NCBI RefSeq assembly: GCF_947497285.1
Contig: NZ_CANMFT010000008.1
Span: 62,001 to 126,000 of the forward strand
Origin: an uncultured Aliiroseovarius sp.
GTDB lineage: Bacteria; Pseudomonadota; Alphaproteobacteria; Rhodobacterales; Rhodobacteraceae
Direction: 5' to 3'
Length of the DNA: 64,000 nt
Shown here: one piece after another, positions 11,084-18,755 of the stretch
Position numbering within the stretch: position 1 is the stretch's first letter
How the letters are laid out: each line of letters opens with the position of its first letter
Program-made: the position numbers and the translations under genes
Notes under the pieces: model-generated
Database searches by the model: none
What the model was told of the DNA's origin: nothing
The model's input: only the letters and a program-made list of their open reading frames with translations

Positions 11084-13252
11084 ATGCTGCCCCTGAACAC
11101 CAACCAGATCCCTGCCATGTTCAACCGGGCCATCGGGCTGGCACGGTCCGGCAAACCACATGACGCGCTGGATGTTTTGGCCAAGCTGCGCAAACTTGCC
11201 CCCAAGCGGGCTGAGATCCCCTTCCATATGGGACAAATCCACCTGAAGCTGGGCCAGAACCAAGAGGCGACAGATCTGTTGGCGCAGGCCGTTCAACTGG
11301 CCCCGGGCGAACTGACTGTCTGGCGCGCCTATGCTGCGGCCGTCACAGCACTTGGAAGCTCGCGCGCACGTGGCGAGGCCCGCAAGCTGTTGAAATCCGC
11401 CAAGCTGCCTGCGGCAGAGCGCAAGGCCATCGCGCAGGCTTTCGCCGCCAATCAAACCAGCAGCACGCGCCAGTCCAGCAAAGTCTCGCCCTCAGAGATC
11501 GAGGCGCTGGTCTCGGGTGTGAATGCCGGTCGCATCGCCGAGGTCGAGGCCGAAGCCCGCGCGCTGATCGCCAGCCGCGGCAAGAGCGAGATCCTGTCCA
11601 CCATTCATGGCGCTGCATTGGCGCAACTGGGCCAGTTGCAAGACGCCGAGGCCGCCTTCAAGACCGCGCTTTCCATCGACCCGGATTACGGCGAAGCCGC
11701 CGCGCAGCTAGGTCAACTTTTGCTGGCCCAGAACCGCCGCGCCGAAGCCAAGACCCACCTGCTGCACGCGCGTCGACTGATCCCGCATAACCCGATTGTG
11801 CTGGGCAATCTGGGCAAGCTCTACAACGATATCAACGCGCCGCGTCATGCAAAGGACTGCCTTGACCTCTTGCTGAAGCAAGACCCAGACAATCGCCTTG
11901 CGTTGTTGATCCGGGCGCAGGCCGCGCTGTCGCTGGAAGAGGCCGCACAGGCGCAGGCCAATCTTGATCACCTCGAAACCCTGGCACCGGCTACCGGCGA
12001 GACACTTGCGCTTGGCGCGGTTGCGCGCAAGCTGTTGGGCGACGACGACAGCGCGCGCGCGATGATCGACGCGGCCTTGAAAAAAGACCCCGACAGCCTG
12101 CGCGTTGTCACCATTGCAGCCAACATGCTGCACCAAAGCGGCGCGTTTGACGAAGCGGATCGCTTGCTGCGTGACGCGCTTGCACGTGGGGTGCGGTCGG
12201 GCGCGATCTACAGGATGCTGACGCAAGGCAAGAGACTGCCTCTGGAAGACCCTGTCGTGGCTGAGATGCAGAACCTCTGGGACCGCCCCGACCTGCCCGA
12301 TGACAGTCGCATGGACCTTGGCTACGGGCTGGTCAAAGTCATGGAGGACGCCAAGGACTATGACGCCGCATGGACCTATCTGGATCGATCCAACCAGATC
12401 ATGCGCCAGCATTACCCGCATGACGCAGAGAAGGCCCAACGCGACTTCGACCGGTTCCATGCGTTTTTGAAGGGGTTTGATCGCGACCGGATCGGAACGG
12501 TCGGTTTTCAGGACAACCAGACGATCTTCATCACCGGCCTGCCCCGGTCCGGCACGACCTTGGTCGAACAGATCTTGGCCAGCCACTCGACCGTCACGGG
12601 CGGTGACGAGTTGGGGATCTTCCACCCGATGGCATTCGAAGCCGTGGCAACCACAGACAAGACCGGTGGCACCATTGCCGACATGACCCCCGCGCAGCTT
12701 GACCAATTGGGGCGCGCCTATCAGGCGGCCATCGACACACGGCTTCCGGACGCGGACCGGATCACGGACAAAACCATTTCGACCTATCAGATTGCCCCCT
12801 TGGCGTGGCTGGCGTTGCCCAATGCCAAGATTGTCGCGCTGCGCCGCGATCCGCGCGACAACCTGTGGTCGATGCTCAAGAACCGCTTCGTGGCGGGGCT
12901 GCATCTGTATACCTATTCGCAGACTGATCTTGTCGACACCTACCGGCTGTATACCGAATACCTTGCCCTATGGCGCAAGATGGCACCGGATCGGATCTAC
13001 GAAATCGAATACGAAGCGCTGGTCGCCAACCCCGAACAGGAGGTGCGCAAACTGCTTGCCTTTTGCGACCTTGACTGGGAAGACGCCTGCCTGAATTTCC
13101 ACCAGACGGACCGCGAGGTCAAAACCCTGTCGCTGGCGCAAGTGCGCCAACCGCTTTACAGCTCGTCAGTTGGAAAATGGCGTCGTTATGCGCCCCATCT
13201 GAAGGACATGATCGAGGGGTTGAAAGGTCTGGAGGGCGTGCCGGAGGACTGA
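11084..13252 (+). CDS. Tetratricopeptide-repeat sulfotransferase family protein
   Basis: About 722 residues in two halves. Residues 1 to about 400 are a run of TPR helices (for example HMGQIHLKLGQNQEATDLLAQA-type repeats). From about residue 478 a P-loop sulfotransferase domain begins with TIFITGLPRSGTTLVEQIL, the 5'-phosphosulfate (PAPS) binding loop, followed by LRRDPRDNLWSM, the 3'-phosphate site. Such proteins sulfate proteins, peptides or glycans; tyrosylprotein sulfotransferases share this fold. There is no signal peptide, so a cytoplasmic acceptor or lipid-linked glycan is likely. I chose the ATG at 11084 (GAGGAA before it) over 11027. Confidence 0.85.
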   Translation: MLPLNTNQIPAMFNRAIGLARSGKPHDALDVLAKLRKLAPKRAEIPFHMGQIHLKLGQNQEATDLLAQAVQLAPGELTVWRAYAAAVTALGSSRARGEARKLLKSAKLPAAERKAIAQAFAANQTSSTRQSSKVSPSEIEALVSGVNAGRIAEVEAEARALIASRGKSEILSTIHGAALAQLGQLQDAEAAFKTALSIDPDYGEAAAQLGQLLLAQNRRAEAKTHLLHARRLIPHNPIVLGNLGKLYNDINAPRHAKDCLDLLLKQDPDNRLALLIRAQAALSLEEAAQAQANLDHLETLAPATGETLALGAVARKLLGDDDSARAMIDAALKKDPDSLRVVTIAANMLHQSGAFDEADRLLRDALARGVRSGAIYRMLTQGKRLPLEDPVVAEMQNLWDRPDLPDDSRMDLGYGLVKVMEDAKDYDAAWTYLDRSNQIMRQHYPHDAEKAQRDFDRFHAFLKGFDRDRIGTVGFQDNQTIFITGLPRSGTTLVEQILASHSTVTGGDELGIFHPMAFEAVATTDKTGGTIADMTPAQLDQLGRAYQAAIDTRLPDADRITDKTISTYQIAPLAWLALPNAKIVALRRDPRDNLWSMLKNRFVAGLHLYTYSQTDLVDTYRLYTEYLALWRKMAPDRIYEIEYEALVANPEQEVRKLLAFCDLDWEDACLNFHQTDREVKTLSLAQVRQPLYSSSVGKWRRYAPHLKDMIEGLKGLEGVPED

Positions 13253-13301
13253 CCGGCCTCTGCGACGGACCCTTGATCAAAGTATGGGCAAGCGCGCGGG
13301 T

Positions 13302-14192
13302 CTATAGCTCTTGCTGGCTGCTGAATTCGCCAACCGCGCGCCCCAGATCCGCGGATATCCGCAGATACATCTTATCAAACGCCGCAAAGATCGCATGGTT
13401 CAGCGCCTGCCCCGCATCGGTTTCCGAAAACGCGACATAGGCATCCAGAACCTCTTCGGACACGGGGTCGTAGGCGGTGGTCAGAAAGGCAAACAGCCAT
13501 TCCGATGTGTCTTGGCGAATTTCCACCTCTTCGGCCCAGACTTCGGCCAGGATCTGCTGATCTGTCATCCGTTCAGCGGCAACCGGATGGGCGTCCGTCA
13601 TGGCCCTGAGAAACGCATAGTTTGAATTGAGCGCCCCAACCACGTTGCGTTCGATCAGGTCGTTGACCTCGACGAAGTGAAGGATCGCGTCCTCATGGGC
13701 GGTCAGTGCCAGACCGTTCAGCCATGCGCTGCGCGCCCGGTCTTCTACATCAGCATCCAAAAAGGCGCGCCGGACCGACACCTCCAACACGACGACGTTC
13801 TGCACCGACTGCGCGGAATAGAAGTCGCACAACGCATCCAGATGGGTGGGGTTCAGGGCCGCCAGCATCTCGCGCTGCAGGTCACGCTGCAAGCGGTCCA
13901 TCTCGTAGATTTGTTCAAGCCGCTGCGTCCACGCCTGCCCGCCGGGCCGCCCCAACAAGTCAACGTCAGAGGCCAGCGCAAGGGTGAAGCCTTCTTCGCG
14001 CATGATGACAACAAGGTCGTCCAGATGCAGAAGGCTCCAAAGTCGTTCAAAGTCCTGCGGCACGGTCTGCGCGCCACCATGCGTGGGCGTCGCACTTTGG
14101 GGACCCGCCACGCCGGGATGGGTCAGCCCAAGTCCGATGGCAAATGCAACCGCTGCGACCTTCACCACAAAGAGGCGCAGCCAACAGATCAC
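13302..14192 (-). CDS. Secreted DUF2059-type protein (second of a tandem pair)
   Basis: 296 residues with an N-terminal hydrophobic signal segment ending near GVAGPQ. The remainder is helical and acidic. The late segment with YDPVSEEVLDAYVAFSETDAGQALNHAIF matches the DUF2059 pattern, in which a FYxSxxGQ-like turn precedes a helix. Its start overlaps the stop of its upstream neighbour by four bases, and the two proteins share architecture, so they probably arose by duplication. Periplasmic; function unknown. Confidence 0.75.
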   Translation of the reverse strand: MICWLRLFVVKVAAVAFAIGLGLTHPGVAGPQSATPTHGGAQTVPQDFERLWSLLHLDDLVVIMREEGFTLALASDVDLLGRPGGQAWTQRLEQIYEMDRLQRDLQREMLAALNPTHLDALCDFYSAQSVQNVVVLEVSVRRAFLDADVEDRARSAWLNGLALTAHEDAILHFVEVNDLIERNVVGALNSNYAFLRAMTDAHPVAAERMTDQQILAEVWAEEVEIRQDTSEWLFAFLTTAYDPVSEEVLDAYVAFSETDAGQALNHAIFAAFDKMYLRISADLGRAVGEFSSQQEL

Positions 14193-15019
14193 AATTCCTG
14201 CTCCGGGCTCAGGTCAGCCAGCCGGCTTGCAAGTGCCTCATACCGATCAGCCATGATCTGGTATTGGACCGCGTTCAGGATCTCATAGACCTGCCCCATT
14301 TGCGGGTCTTGCAGTGCCGACAGATAATCGATCAGTTCGCTGTCCGTCAGGTCGCGATAGGCATAAGCGTTTGAAATCAGGGTGTTCACTTCGATCCCTT
14401 CGCGCATCTGCCCGGCTTGTTCCATCAGCATCAGGCGCAGATCCTCTTCGCTGATGTCGAAATCACTCGCCCCGGCCGCGACCGCCGCCATCAGATAGCG
14501 CACCTGTATCTCCACGATCGAGCGGATTGCGGTCTCGGTCGACCCGATGGCGTCACTCATCGCGCGAAACAAGTCGACACGGATGCTGCCCTCATCAATC
14601 AGTTTGCCGGCCAGCGTCTCTCCCTCGGCGTATTTTTTCTCGTCATCGGCCATGTGGCTTTCATTTTCCACCGCGACGACACGCTGCCCCAGATCGCTGC
14701 CGTAAAAATCCACCCCGTGGTCCAGCAAAGGATCGGGCATGACGGCTGCCAGCATTTCGACCGCGTCGTCAATCATCTCGTCTGGATCGAAGATCTCTTC
14801 GGCCAGCATGGTCCATTGCTTGCCGAACACCTCTGGGTCTTCGCCAGTCAGGGCCGGGCCCGCCATTGCGCCCAACTGGATCGAGGCGATGGCCACATCA
14901 AACCCTGTGACCTTCAGGAATTCCCTGATCTTCCCGTCCTCAGCCGCCTGCGCCCCCGATACGGTCCAGACCAGTGTAAATAGAACGGCAAAGAAAGGGG
15001 CTAATCTGTTAAGTCTCAT
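14189..15019 (-). CDS. Secreted DUF2059-type protein (first of a tandem pair)
   Basis: About 276 residues. The ATG at 15019 gives a clear signal peptide (MRLNRLAPFFAVLFTLVWTV then AQAAED); the longer in-frame start at 15175 would remove it. The mature part is helical, with LTDSELIDYLSALQDPQMGQVYEILNAV-type sequence near the end, the DUF2059 core. It overlaps the next gene by four bases. No catalytic residues are evident. An envelope role is inferred only from the signal peptide. Confidence 0.75.
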   Translation of the reverse strand: MRLNRLAPFFAVLFTLVWTVSGAQAAEDGKIREFLKVTGFDVAIASIQLGAMAGPALTGEDPEVFGKQWTMLAEEIFDPDEMIDDAVEMLAAVMPDPLLDHGVDFYGSDLGQRVVAVENESHMADDEKKYAEGETLAGKLIDEGSIRVDLFRAMSDAIGSTETAIRSIVEIQVRYLMAAVAAGASDFDISEEDLRLMLMEQAGQMREGIEVNTLISNAYAYRDLTDSELIDYLSALQDPQMGQVYEILNAVQYQIMADRYEALASRLADLSPEQEL

Positions 15020-15139
15020 AGGCTTAGTCGTCCTTTCGGAACTTTGATGCATCCGCAGACTAGACTTGACACCCCGGACTGCCAAGCCCTGCCCGGTCAC
15101 GAAAGTGACAGTCGGCGGGGAAATGAGCAAAAAAATGGG

Positions 15140-15168
15140 TTGCACTAGTTGCGCGGTCGAATTATCCC
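15140..15168 (+). promoter_or_regulatory. Probable promoter of tRNA-Ser
   Basis: TTGCAC at 15140-15145 and TATCCC at 15163-15168 are separated by 17 bases and end 16 bases before the tRNA. The -35 box matches the TTGAC-type alphaproteobacterial consensus well, the -10 less so. Confidence 0.45.
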
Positions 15169-15184
15169 CCCTCAAGACCCCCGC

Positions 15185-15274
15185 GGAGAGGTGCCGGAGT
15201 GGTCGAACGGGGCGGTCTCGAAAACCGTTGTGGGTGCAAGCCTACCCAGGGTTCGAATCCCTGTCTCTCCGCCA
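15185..15274 (+). tRNA. tRNA-Ser (anticodon CGA), island attachment site
   Basis: A 90-base class II tRNA. The 7-bp acceptor stem (GGAGAGG with TCTCTCC, discriminator G), encoded CCA at 15272-15274, anticodon stem GCGGT/ACCGT with loop CTCGAAA (anticodon CGA at 15219-15221), a long variable arm (15228-15246) and the T arm GGGTTCGAATCCC are all intact. It reads UCG codons. Its 3' half is repeated 11 kb downstream, so the gene was the integration target of the island and its present 3' half, including the variable arm, probably came from the element. Confidence 0.96.
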
Positions 15275-15277
15275 CTT
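15213..15277 (+). repeat. attL-type repeat (tRNA-Ser 3' half)
   Basis: This stretch matches 26181-26245. An 18-base identical block covers the anticodon arm (15213-15230), 14 bases differ (variable arm, 15231-15244), and a 33-base identical block covers the T arm, the acceptor 3' strand and the next bases (15245-15277). Confidence 0.9.
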
Positions 15278-15525
15278 ACCTTTGTAAGTATCTGTTATTA
15301 AATAGAATTTTAGCTCAACTAAATCAAGATCCCCCAAACCATCCCCCAGGATGACTCTTGTGTGTTTGGTGGCATTGGATTGGGAATGAAGCCTGGACAA
15401 CTCTGCGAGACAGTAAATCCCGGCCCATTCCGGACTTCAAGGCCAATGCTGGATCCTGCAGTGGCAGCCCGCAAAGCGGACATTCGTTTAGGCTATAGCC
15501 ATGCTCTCCTCGCGGCCCGATGCCA
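15278..15525. other. Left end of the island, no gene recognised
   Basis: About 250 bases directly after the tRNA, AT-rich at first (15280-15330). Two direct copies of ATCCCCCA at 15329 and 15341, 12 bases apart, could be arm-type integrase binding sites. Short open frames here show no family I know. Confidence 0.4.
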
Positions 15526-15969
15526 TCAATTCCATTCCGGCACCGGACCATCCTCAAAAAGATAAGCGAACAGCCGCTGAAGGTAGGCATAGAGCTCATC
15601 GTCACTCGCAAACTCAATATCGACCTTCTCTTCATAAACTAGAGCATTTAACTGCCGCGAGATTAGGACGTGCTCAAAGTTGCGCTTCAGGCGTTCAGAC
15701 CACTCGGATTTTTCTGCGGTGACCTGTCGTAGTTTGCCTGGGTCATATGTGTTGCCGATCATATCATCCAACCGAGTGCGACCCGCACGCAGGGCGTTTA
15801 AAGCTGCTGTCGGCCGCAAGCGGGTCAGGTTGATCCCGAGCTTTGCGGCCCCCGCCGTGAAGGCGGTCCCACCAAGAAGAACCGACGCATCAAGGTAGGC
15901 CGCGTCTTCGTAGGCGCGCAGCAAGGCCTCTTCACTGGTCAGGCCCAGGCGGTGTTCAATGTCAAGCAA
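15526..15969 (-). CDS. Prophage-type hypothetical protein
   Basis: 147 residues with no family I can name. It lies directly downstream of the phage head (MuF-like) remnant on the same strand, so it is probably a phage structural or accessory gene. Predicted mostly helical: EEALLRAYEDAAYLD near the start, a central glycine/alanine segment, and an acidic C-terminal part (FASDDELYAYLQRLFAYLF). No signal peptide. It may be intact, but it sits in decayed surroundings. Confidence 0.45.
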   Translation of the reverse strand: MLDIEHRLGLTSEEALLRAYEDAAYLDASVLLGGTAFTAGAAKLGINLTRLRPTAALNALRAGRTRLDDMIGNTYDPGKLRQVTAEKSEWSERLKRNFEHVLISRQLNALVYEEKVDIEFASDDELYAYLQRLFAYLFEDGPVPEWN

Positions 15970-15996
15970 ACGAAGCTCAGCGTGCTGCGCCTCGAA

Positions 15997-16563
15997 CTAG
16001 GCGACCGCCTCCTCGGCGGTCTGCTCGGCCGTTTCACGGTCCAGTTCCGCCAATCGCTCCAGCGCATCAAGGATATTCTGGCGCGCGGTCAGCCGCTCCT
16101 GTTCTTCCTCTTCTGTGCTGACACCAAACAGACGCCGGTATCCGAGATAGGAAAAAAGGAGCACATCATAGAGGCCAGTGACTGTGCCAACCAATGCGTC
16201 CCCACCGGCACTGGCGAGACCTCTGCCTTGTGCATCCGATATGCGATCCGTCAGGTCCGGCGACACCGGACGGCCTGTCAGAATAATTTGACCGTTGATG
16301 ATGGCCGGTTCTGCGTAGCATCGGCAGTTGTGCGCTTCACCCGGCAAACCATCCGGAAAGCCGTGATCCCGCGGAAATACGCGGTCATCCCGCTCGGCAT
16401 GGCTGGACCGGACCTTTGAATTGTCCGCTGACCACTAGATGTAATGTGTGACGCCCGCTGCCCGTTGCCGTGCTTCATTCAATTTGTTCTCAATCCGACG
16501 CAACAGCCAAGCTTCCGTCGCTGCGATGTCCACTTCGATCAGAGACGCTATCTCGGCCCTGTT
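15997..16563 (-). pseudogene. Phage Mu F-like minor head protein, 3' remnant with internal amber stop
   Basis: Read on the minus strand from about 16563: residues RAEIASLIEVDI and ARQRAAGVTHYI, then an in-frame TAG at 16435-16437, then WSADNSKVRSSHAERDDR, the PRDHGFPDG stretch and PGEAHNCRCYA. The order ARQxAAGVTHYxW, VRxSHAERD and PGExxNCRC is the C-terminal signature of MuF-type head morphogenesis proteins. The 5' part of the gene is replaced by IS sequence, joined near 16563. About 145 codons follow PGEAHN up to the stop at 15997, forming the usual variable tail. Clearly broken by both the stop and the truncation. Confidence 0.75.
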
Positions 16564-16985
16564 ATGCCGGTTCTTCGAGAAGGTCGAGTGATCCGGAACC
16601 CGATCAGCTAGGTCGAGCCGGCAAAACCAGCGATACGCGAGGTTCAAATGCACCTCCTCGCAGAGGCGTCGCACGGACCGGATACCGAAACAGTAGCCGA
16701 CCAGGAGCATGCGGATCTGCAGTTCGGGATCGGCAGACGGACGGCTGGTGTGACTGTAAAAACCCGCAAGATGGGCGCGGATGCTGCTCAGGTCGACGAA
16801 CCGATCGATGGATCGCAGCAGTTGATCTTGGGGGACGTGATCCTCCAGTGAGAACTCGTAAAACAGCGCCGCTTGTGCTTCTTGTTGCGGTCCCAACATC
16901 GCCAAACCTCCCCTCAACTACAGGAATTGAATCAGCAAGCCAGACCCCGATCAAGGACGAGTTTTTCAACGAAATAAGCCCATAG
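16564..16985 (-). mobile_element. IS5/IS1182-type insertion sequence, 5' fragment of transposase
   Basis: The minus-strand frame from the ATG at 16899 reads MLGPQQEAQAALFYEFSLED, then RSIDRFVDLSSIRAHL, MLLVGYCFGIRSVRRLCEEV, YRWFCRLDLADRVPDHSTFSKNRH. This is the N-terminal DUF772 domain of IS5/IS1182 transposases. After HSTFSKNRH the frame runs directly into the phage MuF sequence, so the catalytic DDE domain is gone. Sequence between 16900 and 16985 is probably the IS left end. Inactive. Confidence 0.8.
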
Positions 16986-17136
16986 TTACGGATGCTGCAC
17001 TATGTATGAATGGCAGCAGACTGCAAAGTTTTGGCAAAAGTTCGCAGTATTGCCTTCTTTTGGCACTAACGATGTAAACGGCGGATGTGTGCAAGTGCTG
17101 CCGAATGAACACGGCATACACTCCAATACTTAAGCG
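16986..17136. other. AT-rich spacer between IS fragment and sugar module
   Basis: About 150 bases of moderately AT-rich sequence with no open frame of note. It holds the 3' flank of the minus-strand sugar operon. No clear terminator hairpin seen. Confidence 0.35.
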
Positions 17137-17880
17137 TCAGATATCATCACCGGACGGGGTTTCATCTGACGTCCAGCCATATTTGCGCAACCATGCCTCG
17201 GTATAGGCAATATCTTCGTGCGTGTGGATGTCGATGCTGCCGGAATTTGGAACGCCCTTGATCCGTTGCCCCATGAAGTCCCAAGGTTGCTGACCTTGTG
17301 CTTCGGGACCGAAACAGGATGAAACCCTGAGCACCCAAAACGTGTGGTCGATAAACAGCGCCGGTTCGAGATCTTGCCGGTTTGTCGAGATTGGGCCTTC
17401 GGTTTCCAAAAACGGCACCAGATTTCCATCCGGGCCAGCCTTCTTGGTGCGCAGGGGGTGATATTCATTTCGTTCTTCGACCGTGACCACGGAATCGAGT
17501 TCGGGGTTGTCGATAAGTTGCTGGATGCAATGATCCACCAGACCCGGGCGATGCGTGCCGACGTTGCAAAGAAACACGACCAGAATCTCGGGCTTTTTCC
17601 CTTCCGCTTCAAGCACGGACAGTGCATGCGCGAGGGCATCTTTGTGCTGAGAGGTTGGCAGCGCAAGTTCTTCGGGGCGGTCGATGATCTTCAATCCCAT
17701 CTCACGCCCAACGTCTTTCAGCTTCTCGCCATCGGTGGACAGGTAGACTTCGTCAATCAATTTCGATTGATTTGCCATCAAGGCCGCGTAACTCATCAAG
17801 GGGCGTCCCAAGACTTCGATGACATTTTTGTCGGGGATGGAGACACTTCCCCCGCGTCCAGTCAAAAGTCCAACAATCAT
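17137..17880 (-). CDS. Acylneuraminate/Kdo cytidylyltransferase family protein
   Basis: 247 residues of the NeuA/KdsB nucleotidyltransferase family, which activates sialic, legionaminic, pseudaminic or Kdo-type sugars as CMP-sugars. The N-terminus is IVGLLTGRGGSVSIPDKNV, where the usual signature is AxIPARxGSKxIPxKN, followed by LGRPLMSYAALMA. The CTP-binding loop has GRGGS instead of ARGGSK. Later parts (VYLSTDGEKL, RPEELALPTSQHKDAL) fit. Third gene of a minus-strand operon, 65 bases after the HAD gene. The sugar is not identifiable; the unusual first motif makes specificity, or even activity, uncertain. Confidence 0.75.
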   Translation of the reverse strand: MIVGLLTGRGGSVSIPDKNVIEVLGRPLMSYAALMANQSKLIDEVYLSTDGEKLKDVGREMGLKIIDRPEELALPTSQHKDALAHALSVLEAEGKKPEILVVFLCNVGTHRPGLVDHCIQQLIDNPELDSVVTVEERNEYHPLRTKKAGPDGNLVPFLETEGPISTNRQDLEPALFIDHTFWVLRVSSCFGPEAQGQQPWDFMGQRIKGVPNSGSIDIHTHEDIAYTEAWLRKYGWTSDETPSGDDI

Positions 17881-17945
17881 CGTTTTCTCCTGTCTTTTTT
17901 CAATCGCATCATGACCTGTTTCCGGGGCATGTTGAACGGCTGATT

Positions 17946-18755
17946 TTACTTAAATTGGCGAAGGCTTTCGCCCAGATGCTTAGGTTCCAGTATTGTTTGA
18001 TGCCGGTCCTCAGGCAGTTTCGCCCATTGCTCTGCGTCGCCATACCCATAGGCTGCATGCAACACGGTCATTGCCGTGCAAGTTTCATATAGCTCCAGCG
18101 GGGCTTTCGCTTGATCCTCGATCAAGACGAACTTCTGCTGCAAGCCACCATTGGCTTTCAGGATGCGACCAATCTGTTGCGACTTTCCAAGCCCGACATT
18201 GTCATACAATCCGTTGAAATCACGAGAGTAAATTTTCTGCTCGTCAAATGGAAGGTTGGCCATTTTCAGGAAAGAAATCACAGCGGCCTTGTCCCGGGCT
18301 GTGCAAATATAGGTGTCGAACAATTCTGTGGAATCCCGCATCGCCTCGACCGCTTCGTTATAGGCGGTAAACAACGTAACATAGCGATTTTCGAGCAGGT
18401 ATTGCAGGTCGCGGCGCGTGCCATAAAATGTGGTGTTGAACTTGCGGGATTTATCTTCATCCACCAAGACATCAAAGGCTTCCCAATACGCCTTGGACGA
18501 AGAAAAGTGGCGATTTGAGCGCACGAAATATTCGATCTGATAGAGGTAATCCTTCCCGTCCACGACATAGGGACGGTACGGTCGCAATGCTTCGGTCAGC
18601 GCGTCGACTTCTCCACTTTCCAGCGTTGTTTCCACAACATGCCGAGAAAGCGCTGGAAGGGTCCCCTCAAGCAATTGCATGGCAAAATGACTGACGGTTG
18701 CACACTCATACAGCGAGTTGCATACGACTCCGTCAAAATCCCAGATGCAAATCAT
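17946..18755 (-). CDS. HAD superfamily hydrolase-like protein
   Basis: 269 residues. Motif I is IWDFDGVVCNS (nucleophile Asp6 and the Asp two residues on); a Thr in FDTYICTARDKAAV is a candidate motif II, Lys in VGLGKSQQIG motif III, and FVLIEDQAKAPLE motif IV. A large helical cap is inserted after motif I. It is longer than KdsC (about 180) and not a close match to it. The ATG overlaps the WaaA-like stop by four bases, so it is translationally coupled. It could remove the phosphate from a 3-deoxy-ulosonate or nonulosonate 9-phosphate ahead of CMP activation; this is inference from context. Confidence 0.75.
   Translation of the reverse strand: MICIWDFDGVVCNSLYECATVSHFAMQLLEGTLPALSRHVVETTLESGEVDALTEALRPYRPYVVDGKDYLYQIEYFVRSNRHFSSSKAYWEAFDVLVDEDKSRKFNTTFYGTRRDLQYLLENRYVTLFTAYNEAVEAMRDSTELFDTYICTARDKAAVISFLKMANLPFDEQKIYSRDFNGLYDNVGLGKSQQIGRILKANGGLQQKFVLIEDQAKAPLELYETCTAMTVLHAAYGYGDAEQWAKLPEDRHQTILEPKHLGESLRQFK

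Noticed and set aside
11708-12904. A 398-codon minus-strand open frame
   Set aside because: Antisense to the TPR-sulfotransferase, whose motifs are unmistakable.
15278-15525. Remnant of an integrase gene next to tRNA-Ser
   Set aside because: No frame shows the Arg-His-Arg-Tyr context or any integrase-like stretch.
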